Origin: Lithobates sylvaticus
Lineage: Eukaryota; Chordata; Amphibia; Anura; Ranidae
DNA: 64,000 bases
Reading direction: 5' to 3'
Assembly (NCBI GenBank): GCA_028564925.1
Contig: CM053034.1
Location: forward strand, 153,801,356 to 153,865,355
Shown: positions 21,211 to 30,760 of the stretch, one piece after another
How the letters are laid out: each line of letters begins with the position of its first letter
How positions within the stretch are numbered: the stretch's first letter is position 1
Position numbers and translations under genes: made by a program
The notes under the pieces: model-generated
What the model saw: only the letters and a program-made list of their open reading frames with translations
What the model was told of the DNA's origin: nothing
Databases searched by the model: none

Positions 21211-22379
21211 TTAACCAAAGTAGAAACTACTGAAGCTGACAGCCCACGGTCCTTTAGAATGTGGTCTCAATAGCCAAACCGTTAAATTTAGCGTTTGTAA
21301 GGTAGGATGGAATACCGGACCTTGCGAAAGAAGGTCTGGCCACAGTGGTAGGGTCCAAGGGTCCCCTACCACCATCTTTTTGATCTCGGCAAACCAAGAT
21401 CTTTTGGGCCACGCTGGGGCCACAAGAATCACCTCCTTCCCTTCTTGCTTGATCTTGCGAAGAAGGCGCGGAAGCAGCAGAACAGGAGGAAATGCATAGA
21501 TCAGTGAAAACTGATCCCACGGAAAAACCAAGGCATCTGTTCCGTATGCCATCGGATCCCTTGTCCTTGACACAAAGTTGTCGATCTTGTTGTTGAACCT
21601 GGACATAAACAGATCCACGTCCGGAACTACCCATTTTTGCATTATTGACAGAAAGATGACGGGGTGAAGGGACCATTCTCCCGGGAACAATTGTTGTAGG
21701 TGTTTTCTGCCCAAGATAGAATATGATTCACCTCTCTCTGGGCCGCACGACTTCTCGTACCCCCTTGGTGATTGATATAGGCCACAGCTGTGGCATTGTT
21801 GGATTGGATACTAACAGGACAATTCCGTAGTCTGAGCATCCAGGCTTTGAGGGCCAGGTGTACTGCCTGAATCTCTAGTATATAGATGGGCAAGGTCATC
21901 TCTGATTTGGACCATTTTCCTTGGACAGACGCTTCTTCCAGGACTGCTCCCCAGCCTAGAAGGCTGGCATCTGTTGTTACCACCTTCCAGGTAACCAGTA
22001 GAAAGGATTTTCCTTTTTGAAGATTCTTGGATATCAACCCCCAATTGAGGCTCTGACGCACTTTGGGGGATAAATGCATTGGGAAGTCCAGAGCTTGGAC
22101 CTTCTTGTTCCAAGTTGACAGGATACTATTTTGCAGCAGTCTTGAATAAAACTGCGCATAAGGAACGGCCTCAAAGAAGCCACCATATTTCCCAATAACT
22201 TCATGCAAAGTCGAATAGAAGGATTCTTCTTTGTTTTGACCAACTGAATCAGTTCCTTTAAGGAACCGATTCTTTCCTGGGGAAAAAATACCTTCTTCTG
22301 AACTGTATCTATGATCAGCCCCAAGTCCTACAATCTCCTTGATGGTTTTAAGGAGGATTTTTCTAGGTTGAGAATCCAA
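21211..22379 (-). pseudogene. DIRS reverse transcriptase/RNase H region (fossil)
   Basis: Visible parts are the end of the reverse transcriptase, the RNase H start (VVTTDASLLGWGAVLEE), NNATAVAYINHQGGTRS, and the following DIRS region with PDVDLFMSRFN and AFPPVLLLPRLLRKI. Each block has a counterpart in the intact-looking copy at 51.7-52.4 kb. The copy is broken and lacks the first part of the reverse transcriptase. Confidence 0.85.
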
Positions 22380-22380
22380 C

Positions 22381-22886
22381 CTAGGTATATCAGGTAGCTA
22401 AAAATGTGATAAATACTGCGCTAAACTCAAATTCTAAACAAGCAGCTACACAAAAAATGTGACAAAGGACAAAGGAAAATGGTGAATGGTGTAGTGCTAA
22501 CTGGTCAACACAAATAAATATGAAAATGAATGATACAATACAGTGATAATGACATGAAAATCAAAAGTCCATCTGTAAGTAAAAGGTGTCACTAAGATGC
22601 ACAAAACAATCTGACCAACCAAGGAACCTAAATCCAGTGGTAAGTAAATGTAAAATCAAAAATATTGTCCAACATATGTAAAAAATGTATATAAAAAATG
22701 CCCAACACCAAGTAATGGGAAAAACGCAGGAGTGGGGATGAAGATGAGGGTCACGTACCTTACAGCGGAGTCCGAAATGACAAGGGCGGCCTCTTGCACG
22801 GTCCCGGTCCTAGCACCCCTGGAGGTGAAGACAGGAACTGCTAGGGCAGCGGAAGGGTGCAGGTGCCTGTAGGCAGGTGATAGCAG
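22381..22886. other. No gene recognised
   Basis: AT-rich to 22730, then GC-rich sequence leading into the repeated block that follows. No domain in any frame. Confidence 0.45.
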
Positions 22887-23018
22887 GTCAGGAACAAGCA
22901 GGAGTTGGCAACGGGCTGGCAGAGAGGTACACAAACTGCAGGCAGGCTCGTAGTCAGGGACAGGCAGAGGTCGGTAACAGGCTGGCAGCAAGGTACAAAA
23001 TCAGAAGGCAGAGCTGTA
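22887..23018. repeat. Two tandem 66-bp units
   Basis: Units starting GTCAGGAACAAGCAGGAG and GTCAGGGACAGGCAGAGG are close copies. Further weakly similar stretches continue to about 23170. Confidence 0.65.
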
Positions 23019-23560
23019 GTCAGAAGTCCAAGCCGGGGTTGGTGCAGGTAAACAGAGGCAGACAAGGTTGCAGGGGTAATCCAAGAGAGTAGTCAGGGAG
23101 AGCTGGGTGTTCAGGATCAGGAGAAGTCAAGCAAGGTAACAGCAGGTATACAGGAACAAGCTGAGACAATCCAGCACTGACACTAAGTGGCTCCTCGTTT
23201 AAATAGGGTGCTGTGCGATGTGATTCATTGGCATGCGCACGCACACCAGTGCAATGGATGTGCCTAGTGCGCATATCTGTTCCGGTGGATGCGCCAATGC
23301 GCATATCTGAACTGTATCTGTATCCGTGCTGGACGTTGGACGATGCCAACGCCGTGCTAAGCCCCCCCGTTGCCTATGGCTCCTTCCCCTCTTATCCCCT
23401 CTTTTTTTTTTAAAATAGCTTTTTCCCACGTGAGAGCAGGCTCCGATCCTTTGGGATCCACAGAGAGGGAAGAAGGAATGGCGAAGGGGGGTCTGGAAGG
23501 CGCCGAGTGGTGTGCCGTTCGTGCCCTTTTTTTTTTTTTTGTGCTCTTTCTGATTTGTAT
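23019..23560. other. No gene recognised
   Basis: Mixed low-complexity DNA with GCGCATATCTG repeated at 23271 and 23300, and T-runs at 23402 and 23527. Apparent open frames carry poly-Phe or poly-Lys. Confidence 0.45.
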
Positions 23561-23564
23561 GCAA

Positions 23565-23650
23565 TCAGGCCGGCCCTTGTACTACATGGTTTTGGTAAAT
23601 CTCAAGACAAAAATCTGCAGAAAATCTAATAGTGTGTATGGGGTCTTACT
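23565..23650. repeat. Right-end fragment of the AATCTAATAGTGTGTA Harbinger-type family
   Basis: Shares TGGTTTTGGTAAATCT through AATCTAATAGTGTGTA and GGGG with the right half of the complete copy at 23817-23998. The left half is missing. Confidence 0.6.
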
Positions 23651-23816
23651 GTTAGTATGCTCCTTTTGACAATTGTTGTAGTACGTCACCACGTTCGTGT
23701 TTGTGGCACGACAATTGTGTACCGTTAGTATGCAATACAAGATCCTGGCATACCTCCTTTTGACAAAAATCAGACGCTCGGTTGGCCAACAATCGTTCAG
23801 TGTGTACGAGGCTTTA

Positions 23817-23998
23817 GGCCCCATACACACTATTAGATTTTATGCAGACTTTTGTCTTCAGATTTACCAAAACCATGTAGTTCAACGGCCGGCCTGATTG
23901 CATACAAATTGAAACTCATAAGGTTTGACCTCATATTATATGGTTTTGGTAAATCTGAAGACAAAAATCTGCAGAAAATCTAATAGTGTGTACGGGGT
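23817..23998. mobile_element. Harbinger-type short foldback element
   Basis: Ends GGCCCCATACACACTATTAG and CTAATAGTGTGTACGGGGT, with the inverted match running about 55 bases inward. TTA is present on both sides (23814-23816 and 23999-24001). 182 bp, no coding region. Its terminal CCCCxTACACAC is shared with the 2579 and 59071 elements. Confidence 0.75.
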
Positions 23999-24000
23999 TT

Positions 24001-24236
24001 AAATTAAATGGGACTAACGCCTCCAATCCCAGTTGATGTCTATTCAAGGGAAACGTGATGGACAAGGATCTAGCAGTGTGGCTTTTTAGAGCATAAACTA
24101 TACTGCAGGTGGTTATGCTCACACTATTTTGCTGTTTTATCCAATTTTTGTAAGTGCAACTTTTTATTAAACTCAGATTTGTTTAAAAAGTTAATGCACT
24201 ATGAGCTTTTTCTAACTCTCCAATATGCTTATATTT
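24001..24236 (+). repeat. Hammerhead-headed unit, right member of a split inverted pair
   Basis: Plus-strand partner of 17983-18222. It carries TTGATGT, GAAACGTGATGGAC (GAAAC at 24050-24054) and, near the outer end, CTTTTTATTAAACTC (24160-24180) with an ATTAAA signal. The core box is decayed (CTGATGA reads TTGATGT). Confidence 0.5.
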
Positions 24237-24704
24237 GAGCACTTCAAGCTGATGTCCAATGTGATCACTTATGCATTGTTTTGGATGGACACTGTCATTT
24301 GATATAGCAGAAGATTCACAGATGGACTAATTCATTTTGCACACATGTTTTTTATTATTAAGGTTGTTTTTAATATAACCACAATTTGGAACCCATCATA
24401 TGGAGGTTCTTTGCACCAGTATTTTTTATTTTTATTGCAGGACTCTTTTTTTTCAGACATAGGAGTTTATTTACTAAAGCTAGAGAGGGGAAAATGTGAC
24501 ACAATTCTGCAGAAAAGTCAATCAGGTTCTAACCTCAGCTTTTTTAATTAAGCTTTAGCAATACAATCTGGAAGCCGATTGTTTCTCTGCGGAAATGTGA
24601 CTAATTTCCTCCTCTTTCAATTTTTTTTTTTAATTTTTTTGTTTACAGAAGCTTGTGATGGCATTGCCACTGATAATAAGGGAGTGAATGGAAATATCAG
24701 AATA
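24237..24704. repeat. No gene; fragment of the GTTTATTTACTAAA family at about 24460-24560
   Basis: GGAGTTTATTTACTAAAGCT resembles one end of the short element at 58899-59062. The remainder is AT-rich without features. Confidence 0.45.
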
Positions 24705-24987
24705 AGCCCTGGTTCACATTGGTGCGATTCGACATGTCAAATTGCATGTCAAATCTGCGACCATTGCCGGCAATGGCACCGTCCTAATCCGTGGGGTGCC
24801 GCAGCAATTTCAAAAAGTAGTTTCTGTACTACTTTTTGCAATTTTGGGGTGCAATTTCCATTGACATCTGTGCAGAAACCCGCACAGATGTCTGTGAAAT
24901 CGCAGCCGAAATTGGGATTGACATGCGGAAGTGAAACTGTGCGAGTTCAGCACGGCCTCATTTCCCAGCTCAGTGTGAACCTGGGCT
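24705..24987. mobile_element. Short DNA element with AGCCCTGGTTCACA ends
   Basis: The ends AGCCCTGGTTCACATTG and CAGTGTGAACCTGGGCT are inverted copies. The interior contains a strong hairpin around TTGCAAAAAGTAGT/ACTACTTTTTGCAA and a second around GCACAGATGTC. Superfamily not settled. Confidence 0.65.
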
Positions 24988-25210
24988 CAACCAGATGTTT
25001 CCAAAAAAGGAAACAGATGCATGATAGAAAGCATGTGCATACAGGGGCAGGCCATAATATTGAATACATTTACACAAAGAAATGTTTTAGGCTTAATGAC
25101 ACTTTAAGAAGTGCTTCTCTAGGGGATAATGAATAAGGTAAATTACTTACTTTATTCCCCGCTCCCCCAACAGCCATGCTCTTCTTCACTGTCTGATGCT
25201 TCCTGGATAC

Positions 25211-25379
25211 TTAGGCCTGATTCACACCTATGCATTTTAAGTGCTTTTTGCATTTTGCTGATTTGCACTACAGTCCATTTACCATGGTTTCTATTAGGAA
25301 CACGTTCTGTAGAGCAAATCTGCAAAATGCAAAAAGCACTAAAAATGCAGAGGTGTGAATCAGCCCTAAGTGAGCCCTC
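25211..25379. mobile_element. Short foldback element, TTAGGCCTGATTCACACC family
   Basis: Almost the whole 169 bp folds. TTAGGCCTGATTCACACCT pairs with AGGTGTGAATCAGCCCTAA, and AGTGCTTTTTGCATTTTGC with its inverse further in. TTA/TAA at the borders would fit Harbinger. No coding region. Confidence 0.7.
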
Positions 25380-25482
25380 GGCCACCCCACATACAATTTA
25401 AAAACAGTGGTCCTGCATTGTACATAATGACATCAGAGAGCTGTGACTGGTCAGGCTGGGAATCACCAGTACACCATGGATC

Positions 25483-25655
25483 TTCTAAATAGATTCCAAA
25501 AATGTATAAAAGTGGTTACATCACAGCAGTAAATTGCAATGTTCCCAAGACCCCTTCATCACATGCCTGACGGAGGAGTCCTGTGTGATCCCAAAATGTT
25601 GTAATTTACTTGTGTGATGTTATCGCTTTACTACATTTTTGGATGCTAATTTGAA
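25483..25655. repeat. Small head-to-head dimer of a hammerhead-headed unit
   Basis: The left arm (25483-25563) and right arm (25564-25655) are inverted, diverged copies. For example ATCTTCTAAATAGATTCCAA matches, in reverse, TTGGATGCTAATTTGAAGAT. The plus-strand core CTGACGGA (25567-25574), a GGA/TCC hairpin and CAAAATG sit at the start of the right arm. The left arm reads TGATGAAGGGG on the minus strand. The centre is about 25565. Confidence 0.5.
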
Positions 25656-25744
25656 GATCTGTGGTGTGTTGGCGATATACACTTATAACGGTTCCACGCT
25701 GGTAGTTGCTACAACACCCACTTGCTTCAAGCTATTTCCGGGAA
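25656..25744. other. Short spacer
   Basis: No feature seen. Confidence 0.4.
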
Positions 25745-26045
25745 AATAAATGATGGGAATATTCTGCTTGGTCAGGCAGGGAAGAATACTTGGGGGAGGC
25801 ATTCCTGTAACAATGTGGATGCCTGTGGAAATGAGGAATAAGGTATGTATTTCACCTTATACCAAAAGACTGAACAAGCAGTCAAAGTCGAACTATTCGC
25901 AAACTTTTTTTTATTTTGGATACAGTAAGGGGGGTTATAACCCTGGTCAGTTTTTTTGCCATCTGTGTCCCGTTGGGGAGAATTACCTTCACTTCCTGCC
26001 CCATAGCCAAAACAGGAAGTGGTAGGAAATTACTGCAAATTAAGG
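25745..26045. repeat. Dispersed repeat, also present inverted at 43611-43740
   Basis: The block AAATGATGGGAATATTCTGC through GGAATGAGG-type sequence is found in inverted orientation at 43620-43720. The copy continues with CACTTCCTGCCCCATAGCCA. Family unknown. Confidence 0.5.
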
Positions 26046-26239
26046 GAATCCCTTGAAGCCCCCTCAGGTCACTGGAACTAGTTTCCCTATCAGAAGCTTT
26101 AAAACAATTTTGGATCACCACAGAGTGGTACTGTGGATACGACACAAAAATAGCAAATGCCCCGTCCCAATAATTGAAGTTATTAGAAGAAGAATTTAGT
26201 TGAAAATGATGGACTTTATAGGCATAACACAGCAATATT

Positions 26240-26520
26240 TGTAAGAAATTAACAACATTTATTTACAAAATTATAATAATAGAGTGCAAAAGCACATACA
26301 GAAACTTGCATACTTTCACAACAATTGCCTCAGAGCATAATGATTACACTGTCGTCACAGTCAAATTTGGTCATGAACGAATCGGATACCCGAATATTGT
26401 ACTTGAATCCAACAGTAACAATTGTCAAAAAAACAACAACACAGACAGTATATCATAAATGACTCAGCTCAGATTGCCCCACATGTTACGCGTTAGACAT
26501 CGCTTCATCAGGAGATTTGG
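26240..26520 (-). repeat. Solo hammerhead-headed unit with AATAAA tail
   Basis: The minus strand starts with CTGATGA (26505-26511), then a GCG/CGC hairpin, then GTAAC (26485-26489, one base from GAAAC). About 220 bases follow to AATAAA (26258-26263). The order repeats that of 1880-2075 although the bodies differ, which suggests distinct families sharing one head type. Confidence 0.5.
26485..26511 (-). ncRNA. Hammerhead-like core, decayed
   Basis: CTGATGA, an AGCG...CGCG hairpin and GTAAC instead of GAAAC. The changed box would abolish the usual hammerhead activity. Helix I is not clear. Confidence 0.4.
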
Positions 26521-26975
26521 CGTTTTATTTCCTAGTTGGAATAGAATTATAGTAGATTCGAGCGGGGAATGGTAATCTAAACCTTGGTAAACAACCAAAG
26601 GAAAGAGAGGAGGGAACTTCTTTGTCCTGTTAGGGCAATCTAATGTTAGATACGTTGGGGTGATCAATACTTGCTGGTATACCCGGAGTAATCCAAGAAT
26701 GCGCAACTATAGATTAGGTCAGTCCAAGATATTCCCAAAATAGGGGAGATTACACTTCCCGGAGGGAATAGAGTGTTTCTTGGTTTCTTTCTTAGAGACC
26801 GACGTTCCTCACGTTCCCCGCTCGAGTGACAGCACCGTGCCAGATAAGGGCTGCTGGGCCCATCAGAAGCTTTCCCCTCTATTACTTTTCTGGGGACAAC
26901 CCAAAATTTGGGATTTTCTTTTACTTTCACTTTCAATGATAACAGTGAAGGGGACAAATAGGCTGGGTTCACATA
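26521..26975. other. No gene recognised
   Basis: Open frames are short and without domains. Sequence before the mariner-type end at 26976. Confidence 0.45.
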
Positions 26976-27430
26976 CAGTTGTGCTCAAAAGTTTGCATAC
27001 CCTGGCAGAAATTGTGAAACTTTTCAAACAATTTTCAAACAAACTTTTGTGAAACATGCCTCATTTGGCTTTTTTGTGGCATTGGCGCAGTAAAGACTTC
27101 CTACTGGCAGCACAACCATGCAGCTCTTTTTTGTTCAAGTATCGTTGACTTAAAAACAACTACACTGTCTTTTTGGAGAGCAGTCTGTATTTCTCCTGCA
27201 GTTACCTGTGGGTTATTCTTTGTATCCTGAGCAATTCTTCTGCCAGTTGTGGCTGCAATCTTTCTTGGTCTACCCGACCTTGGCTTGTTATCAAAAGAGC
27301 CCCGAATTTTCCACTTTTTAATAAGGGATTAAACAGTACTGAATGGCATATTCAAGGCTTTGGGTATCTTTTTATAAACTTTTCCATCTCTATAAAGTTC
27401 CATTACTTTGTTACGCAGATTTTTTGACTG
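26976..27430 (-). mobile_element. Tc/mariner element fragment with transposase start
   Basis: The left end CAGTTGTGCTCAAAAGTTTG is preceded by TA, as expected for Tc/mariner. On the minus strand from about 27420 a helix-turn-helix region is recognisable (RNKVMELYRDGK, then a KWKIRGSFDNKPRSGRPRK hook). Stops interrupt it and the catalytic domain is absent, so this is one terminus joined to a truncated N-terminal coding part. Similar TIRs are known from Tc2-like vertebrate elements; the subfamily is tentative. Confidence 0.65.
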
Positions 27431-27862
27431 TTCTTTTCTACCATGGGTTTGATTTGTTTGAATCATCAATCAATTATTTATATTACCTATATGTTTTTAC
27501 ACATTTTTGAGTATACTGCTGATTTGTTATTAACCATGTGCAATAATGTTTACTATTTTTTACTATGTGATGTACTAATCATGTTTATCTTAATTCTGTA
27601 TCATCTATTTATCTACCATCAATGCTATCTATTGCACTATGCTCAATTGTGTCATTAACAAATATTATAATTACTATTATTGATTGATTCAATTTACCTT
27701 AGTGTTGTGTTTCATATAAAGTCAAATTTTCCCCAATTTTCCCCCTTTCCCCACCTTTACTAATCAATAGGGATGGAGACCTGTGTACTGTATAGTCATG
27801 GTCTCACATAAAGTCCCAACATCTTTTCTTTATAACTGGGGGAACATCTGCCACAAAAACAA
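27431..27862. other. No gene recognised
   Basis: Very AT-rich. The hydrophobic-looking open frame at 27443-27658 is a by-product of T-rich codons. Confidence 0.5.
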
Positions 27863-28207
27863 AATTGAGGCCCTCAACATTCTCCAATTACTGGCTCTCT
27901 CGTGCCAGAAGGGTGGTCGAAAACGCCTTTGGCATCCTATTGAGTCGTTTCCAACTGTTTTTGACGGCAATCATCCTGGCACTCTACAAGATAAACCATG
28001 TGGTCCTGTGCTGCTGTATCCTACATAATTTTTTAAGGAGGAATGCTACCAGCTACCTAGCCTCACTGCCAAGTGACGTGGACCCTGCAGTGGCAGGCCC
28101 AGCTGAAAAGGCTGCAGCTCGTCCGTCTGTGGGCGTGCTGATGGCTATTGAAAATGCCGTGCTGGATTGCCCTACCAAATTGAGATTTACAGCAGAAATA
28201 CCTTGAA
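27863..28207 (+). pseudogene. PIF/Harbinger transposase, C-terminal fragment
   Basis: WLSRARRVVENAFGILLSRF, then ALYKINHVVLCCCILHNFLRR, is the C-terminal block of HARBI1-type transposases including the catalytic Glu of VVENAFG. It is similar to, but clearly different from, the complete gene at 61241-62038 (YRLSRARRVVENAFGILANR), so it is a second subfamily. Only about 110 residues remain, and nothing upstream resembles the other two catalytic blocks. The fragment ends before the retrovirus-like element at 28332. Confidence 0.8.
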
Positions 28208-28331
28208 TATTTTGTGGGTAGAGGGGCATTGGCTTGCCAGCAAATTGTAGCTGATCATGTCTAATCTTTTTTTGAGATCATAAACTCCTATTTAATTTGA
28301 ACTACTGTTGTCTGTGTTTCTTATATGTCTA

Positions 28332-29025
28332 TGCGTCTATCTAGCAAGGTTACTCTGTGGTATAACAAGGAAGCTGAGACTTCTGCAGTGTATAGATGTG
28401 CGTTTTACTAACAAAAACTGCTGTACAAAACTATTACAATCTTAGGAATACAATACAAGACTGACAGATATCTATAACAAGCAAAATGCCTAGAAAATAG
28501 AACAGCCTAAAGTCTAACAGTACAAATTACTTAACTTCTGTTACTGAATGTTCATGATCTCCAATTGGCAATATTTCTTCTTAGAGACCAGGTTCTGTTC
28601 TTGTATCATGAGCGGCTTCTTCTGATCTTCAAAGCATGATGATGTGTGTCCTGATGTTACAGCATGATGTTCCATCCCTCTCCTCTCTGTGTCTCTACTC
28701 CATTTTATATGCCAGTTTGTTGACCAAAGTTTAATGTTTATACACTTGTTTCCATAACAACCGATTAACAGTCCTTCTTTTCAGGTTGAGACACCCTCTC
28801 AAACTGTTTTAAAAAAACAATGGACTGTTGGTTGCATGTTTACTGTAGCTGACGAGACAATAGTCTCTTCAACTGTCAATTTGTTATCTAACACCATTGT
28901 ATGAAAACAGCATTTGTTTGAGAATTCTACTCAAACCAGAGAATCTGATCAACTAAACTTGTAATTTCTCCCATGTAATGTTAGGTCTGATGTTTAAAAA
29001 ATCATATTTTAACAAACGCAACACA
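28332..29025 (-). repeat. LTR (3' in element orientation)
   Basis: 694 bp; the minus strand reads TGTGTTGCGTTTGTT at one end and AGATAGACGCA at the other. A TATAAAA box is visible on the minus strand near 28703-28709. One difference from the other LTR was noted. Confidence 0.9.
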
Positions 29026-29337
29026 TTCCGCCCTAGATTTTTTTTTTCTTTCAGACTCCATATCATTACTAATAAAACTCATTCTAAACATTAATTTTCC
29101 TTGAATGCAACCCCTCCAATTTCTTTCATTGAGAAGATGTTTCAGTCTTTTAACTTTAAAAAAAGTTCATTAGAAAGTCCATCCTAGGGACTGTACTATG
29201 TCTGCAGTCCATAAAGTTCTGTAGAAACAAGTCCAGGCATGTAATACATCAAAGGCCTTGCTCTCCACAGCTCTTGCGATCTTTCTTCATTCTTTCCATC
29301 TTGTAATCACTTTTCTCTGGTCTTCCTATGGATCAAA

Positions 29338-30733
29338 TCAAATCGGAGACAGCCTGTGGAGTGGAAAACAAAGCGGATTATCTGTTCCCTCTAATAATAC
29401 ATAAACAGTAGATCCAGGCCCTTCAGCTACGATCTCTCCTCTAAATGGCTTCTTGCCTGGATATCTGACTAACACTTTGCCCCCTGCCTGTACCCACTTC
29501 TGACCCTCCCAAAGAACATCAATAGGGAGGAGAGGAAATATACTGATATTTCCCAGAAGATCACTGCTGTTTATTTTGGAAGGTTTTATGTTATGTAGCC
29601 TCACTTTCCACTCTTGCTGAGAAGTATCCACTAACCAGTCAGAGTCCCAGCCACTGTCTTGAAGCTCATCTGCCAATGCAAATATAACTTCAAACCTTCC
29701 TGCCAGATTCCCTCTCATTCCTAGATAGGCTTCAGCTTCAGATACGTCACTCTTTGTTTTCCATGTGATGTATCAGCAGGTGCAGTGCTTCAGTTACATC
29801 TTCTTTTGTTCCAGAGATCATGATGTCATCAATGTAGTGAAACACAGTGACTTTGAAATTCAGGGTGCTTAAATCTCGGGCAATCAGTCCATGACAAATC
29901 GTTGGAGAATGAAGATAGCCTTGCGGAAGGACAGTGAAAGTGTACTGGCGGCCGTCCCACACCATAGCAAACTGGTCTTGACACTCTGGGTCTATTAAAA
30001 TCGAAAAGAAAGCATTAGCCAGGTCTATCACAGCATGATATTCTCCTGCATCTTTAGCAATTTTTTCAACAATTGAGATCATATCTGGTACAGCTGACTT
30101 CAATGGAGGTGCCACTTTGTTTAGACCTCTGTAATCCACAGTCATTCTATATGTCCCATCAGGCTTTTTTACTGGGAACACCGGAGACGAGAAAGGACTT
30201 ACAGCAGGTCTAAGGATCCCTACTCTCAACAGTTCTTGAATAGTCTCCCCAATTTCTTTGTGGCCTCCAGGAAGTCTGTACTGCTTGAGACAGACTGGCT
30301 TCTCTGGTGGAGGAATGTAGACAGGGGTCCATTTCACATGACCTCTGACCACAGCCTTCACCGCCCTTACCAGATACGCTTTATCAGGATACCCAAATGT
30401 GAATGTACCTCTTTCAGTCTGAATTGACTGACCTTGAAGTACATCCATCCCCAAAATATTTTCGGGTAACTCTGATACCAAAACATTCGTCATAAATCCT
30501 GATCCCTTGCCAATAGCCAATTTCACTTGTATCCTAACTGCTGGTGTAGTTTGCCCTCCCAAACCTTCTACATAAATCAATTCTCCTTTGTGATGGGAAG
30601 GATTTCCTTGCAAAAGTGTAACTTCGGCTCCGCTATCAACTAAAGCCATTACATGTGTGGGAGAAGATGACTTTCCCCACCATACAGTGACAGGTGCATA
30701 TGGGCGTCGGTCTCCTGCTGTCACTGCCCTCAC
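29338..30733 (-). pseudogene. pol region of the retrovirus-like element (fossil)
   Basis: Protease with ALVDSGAEVTLL and ENILGMDVL. Reverse transcriptase blocks SPVFPVKKPDGTYRMTVDYR, VLPQGYLHSPTICH and FHYIDDIMISG. Further left is a segment resembling the integrase C-terminal barrel (GGKVLVRYPGKKPFRGEIV). The region is incomplete and not a functional polyprotein. Confidence 0.8.
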
Positions 30734-30760
30734 GGCTATTATAGGAGGCTCACCTTCCCT

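Larger units (their letters stand above)
18578..22380 (-). mobile_element. DIRS-type retroelement, incomplete fossil
   Basis: On the minus strand, right to left, are a reverse-transcriptase/RNase H region (about 22380-21640), the DIRS-specific C-terminal region with VVPDVDLFMSRFN (about 21640-21210) and the end of a tyrosine recombinase with AHSTRAVSASWA (about 19310-18974). The left end (18578-18848) is a foldback with the ACATCACGGGACACAGAG motif, as in complete DIRS elements. The opposite end is absent. It is broken, with several breaks, and carries a hAT element at 19864-21157. Older than the DIRS copy at 48.2-53.8 kb. Confidence 0.85.

Noticed and set aside
23199-23669. Frames with Lys- or Phe-runs
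   Set aside because: Produced by T and A homopolymers; no domain.
27443-27658. Possible small membrane protein
   Set aside because: Hydrophobicity results from T-rich codons in AT-rich DNA; no conserved features or upstream signals.
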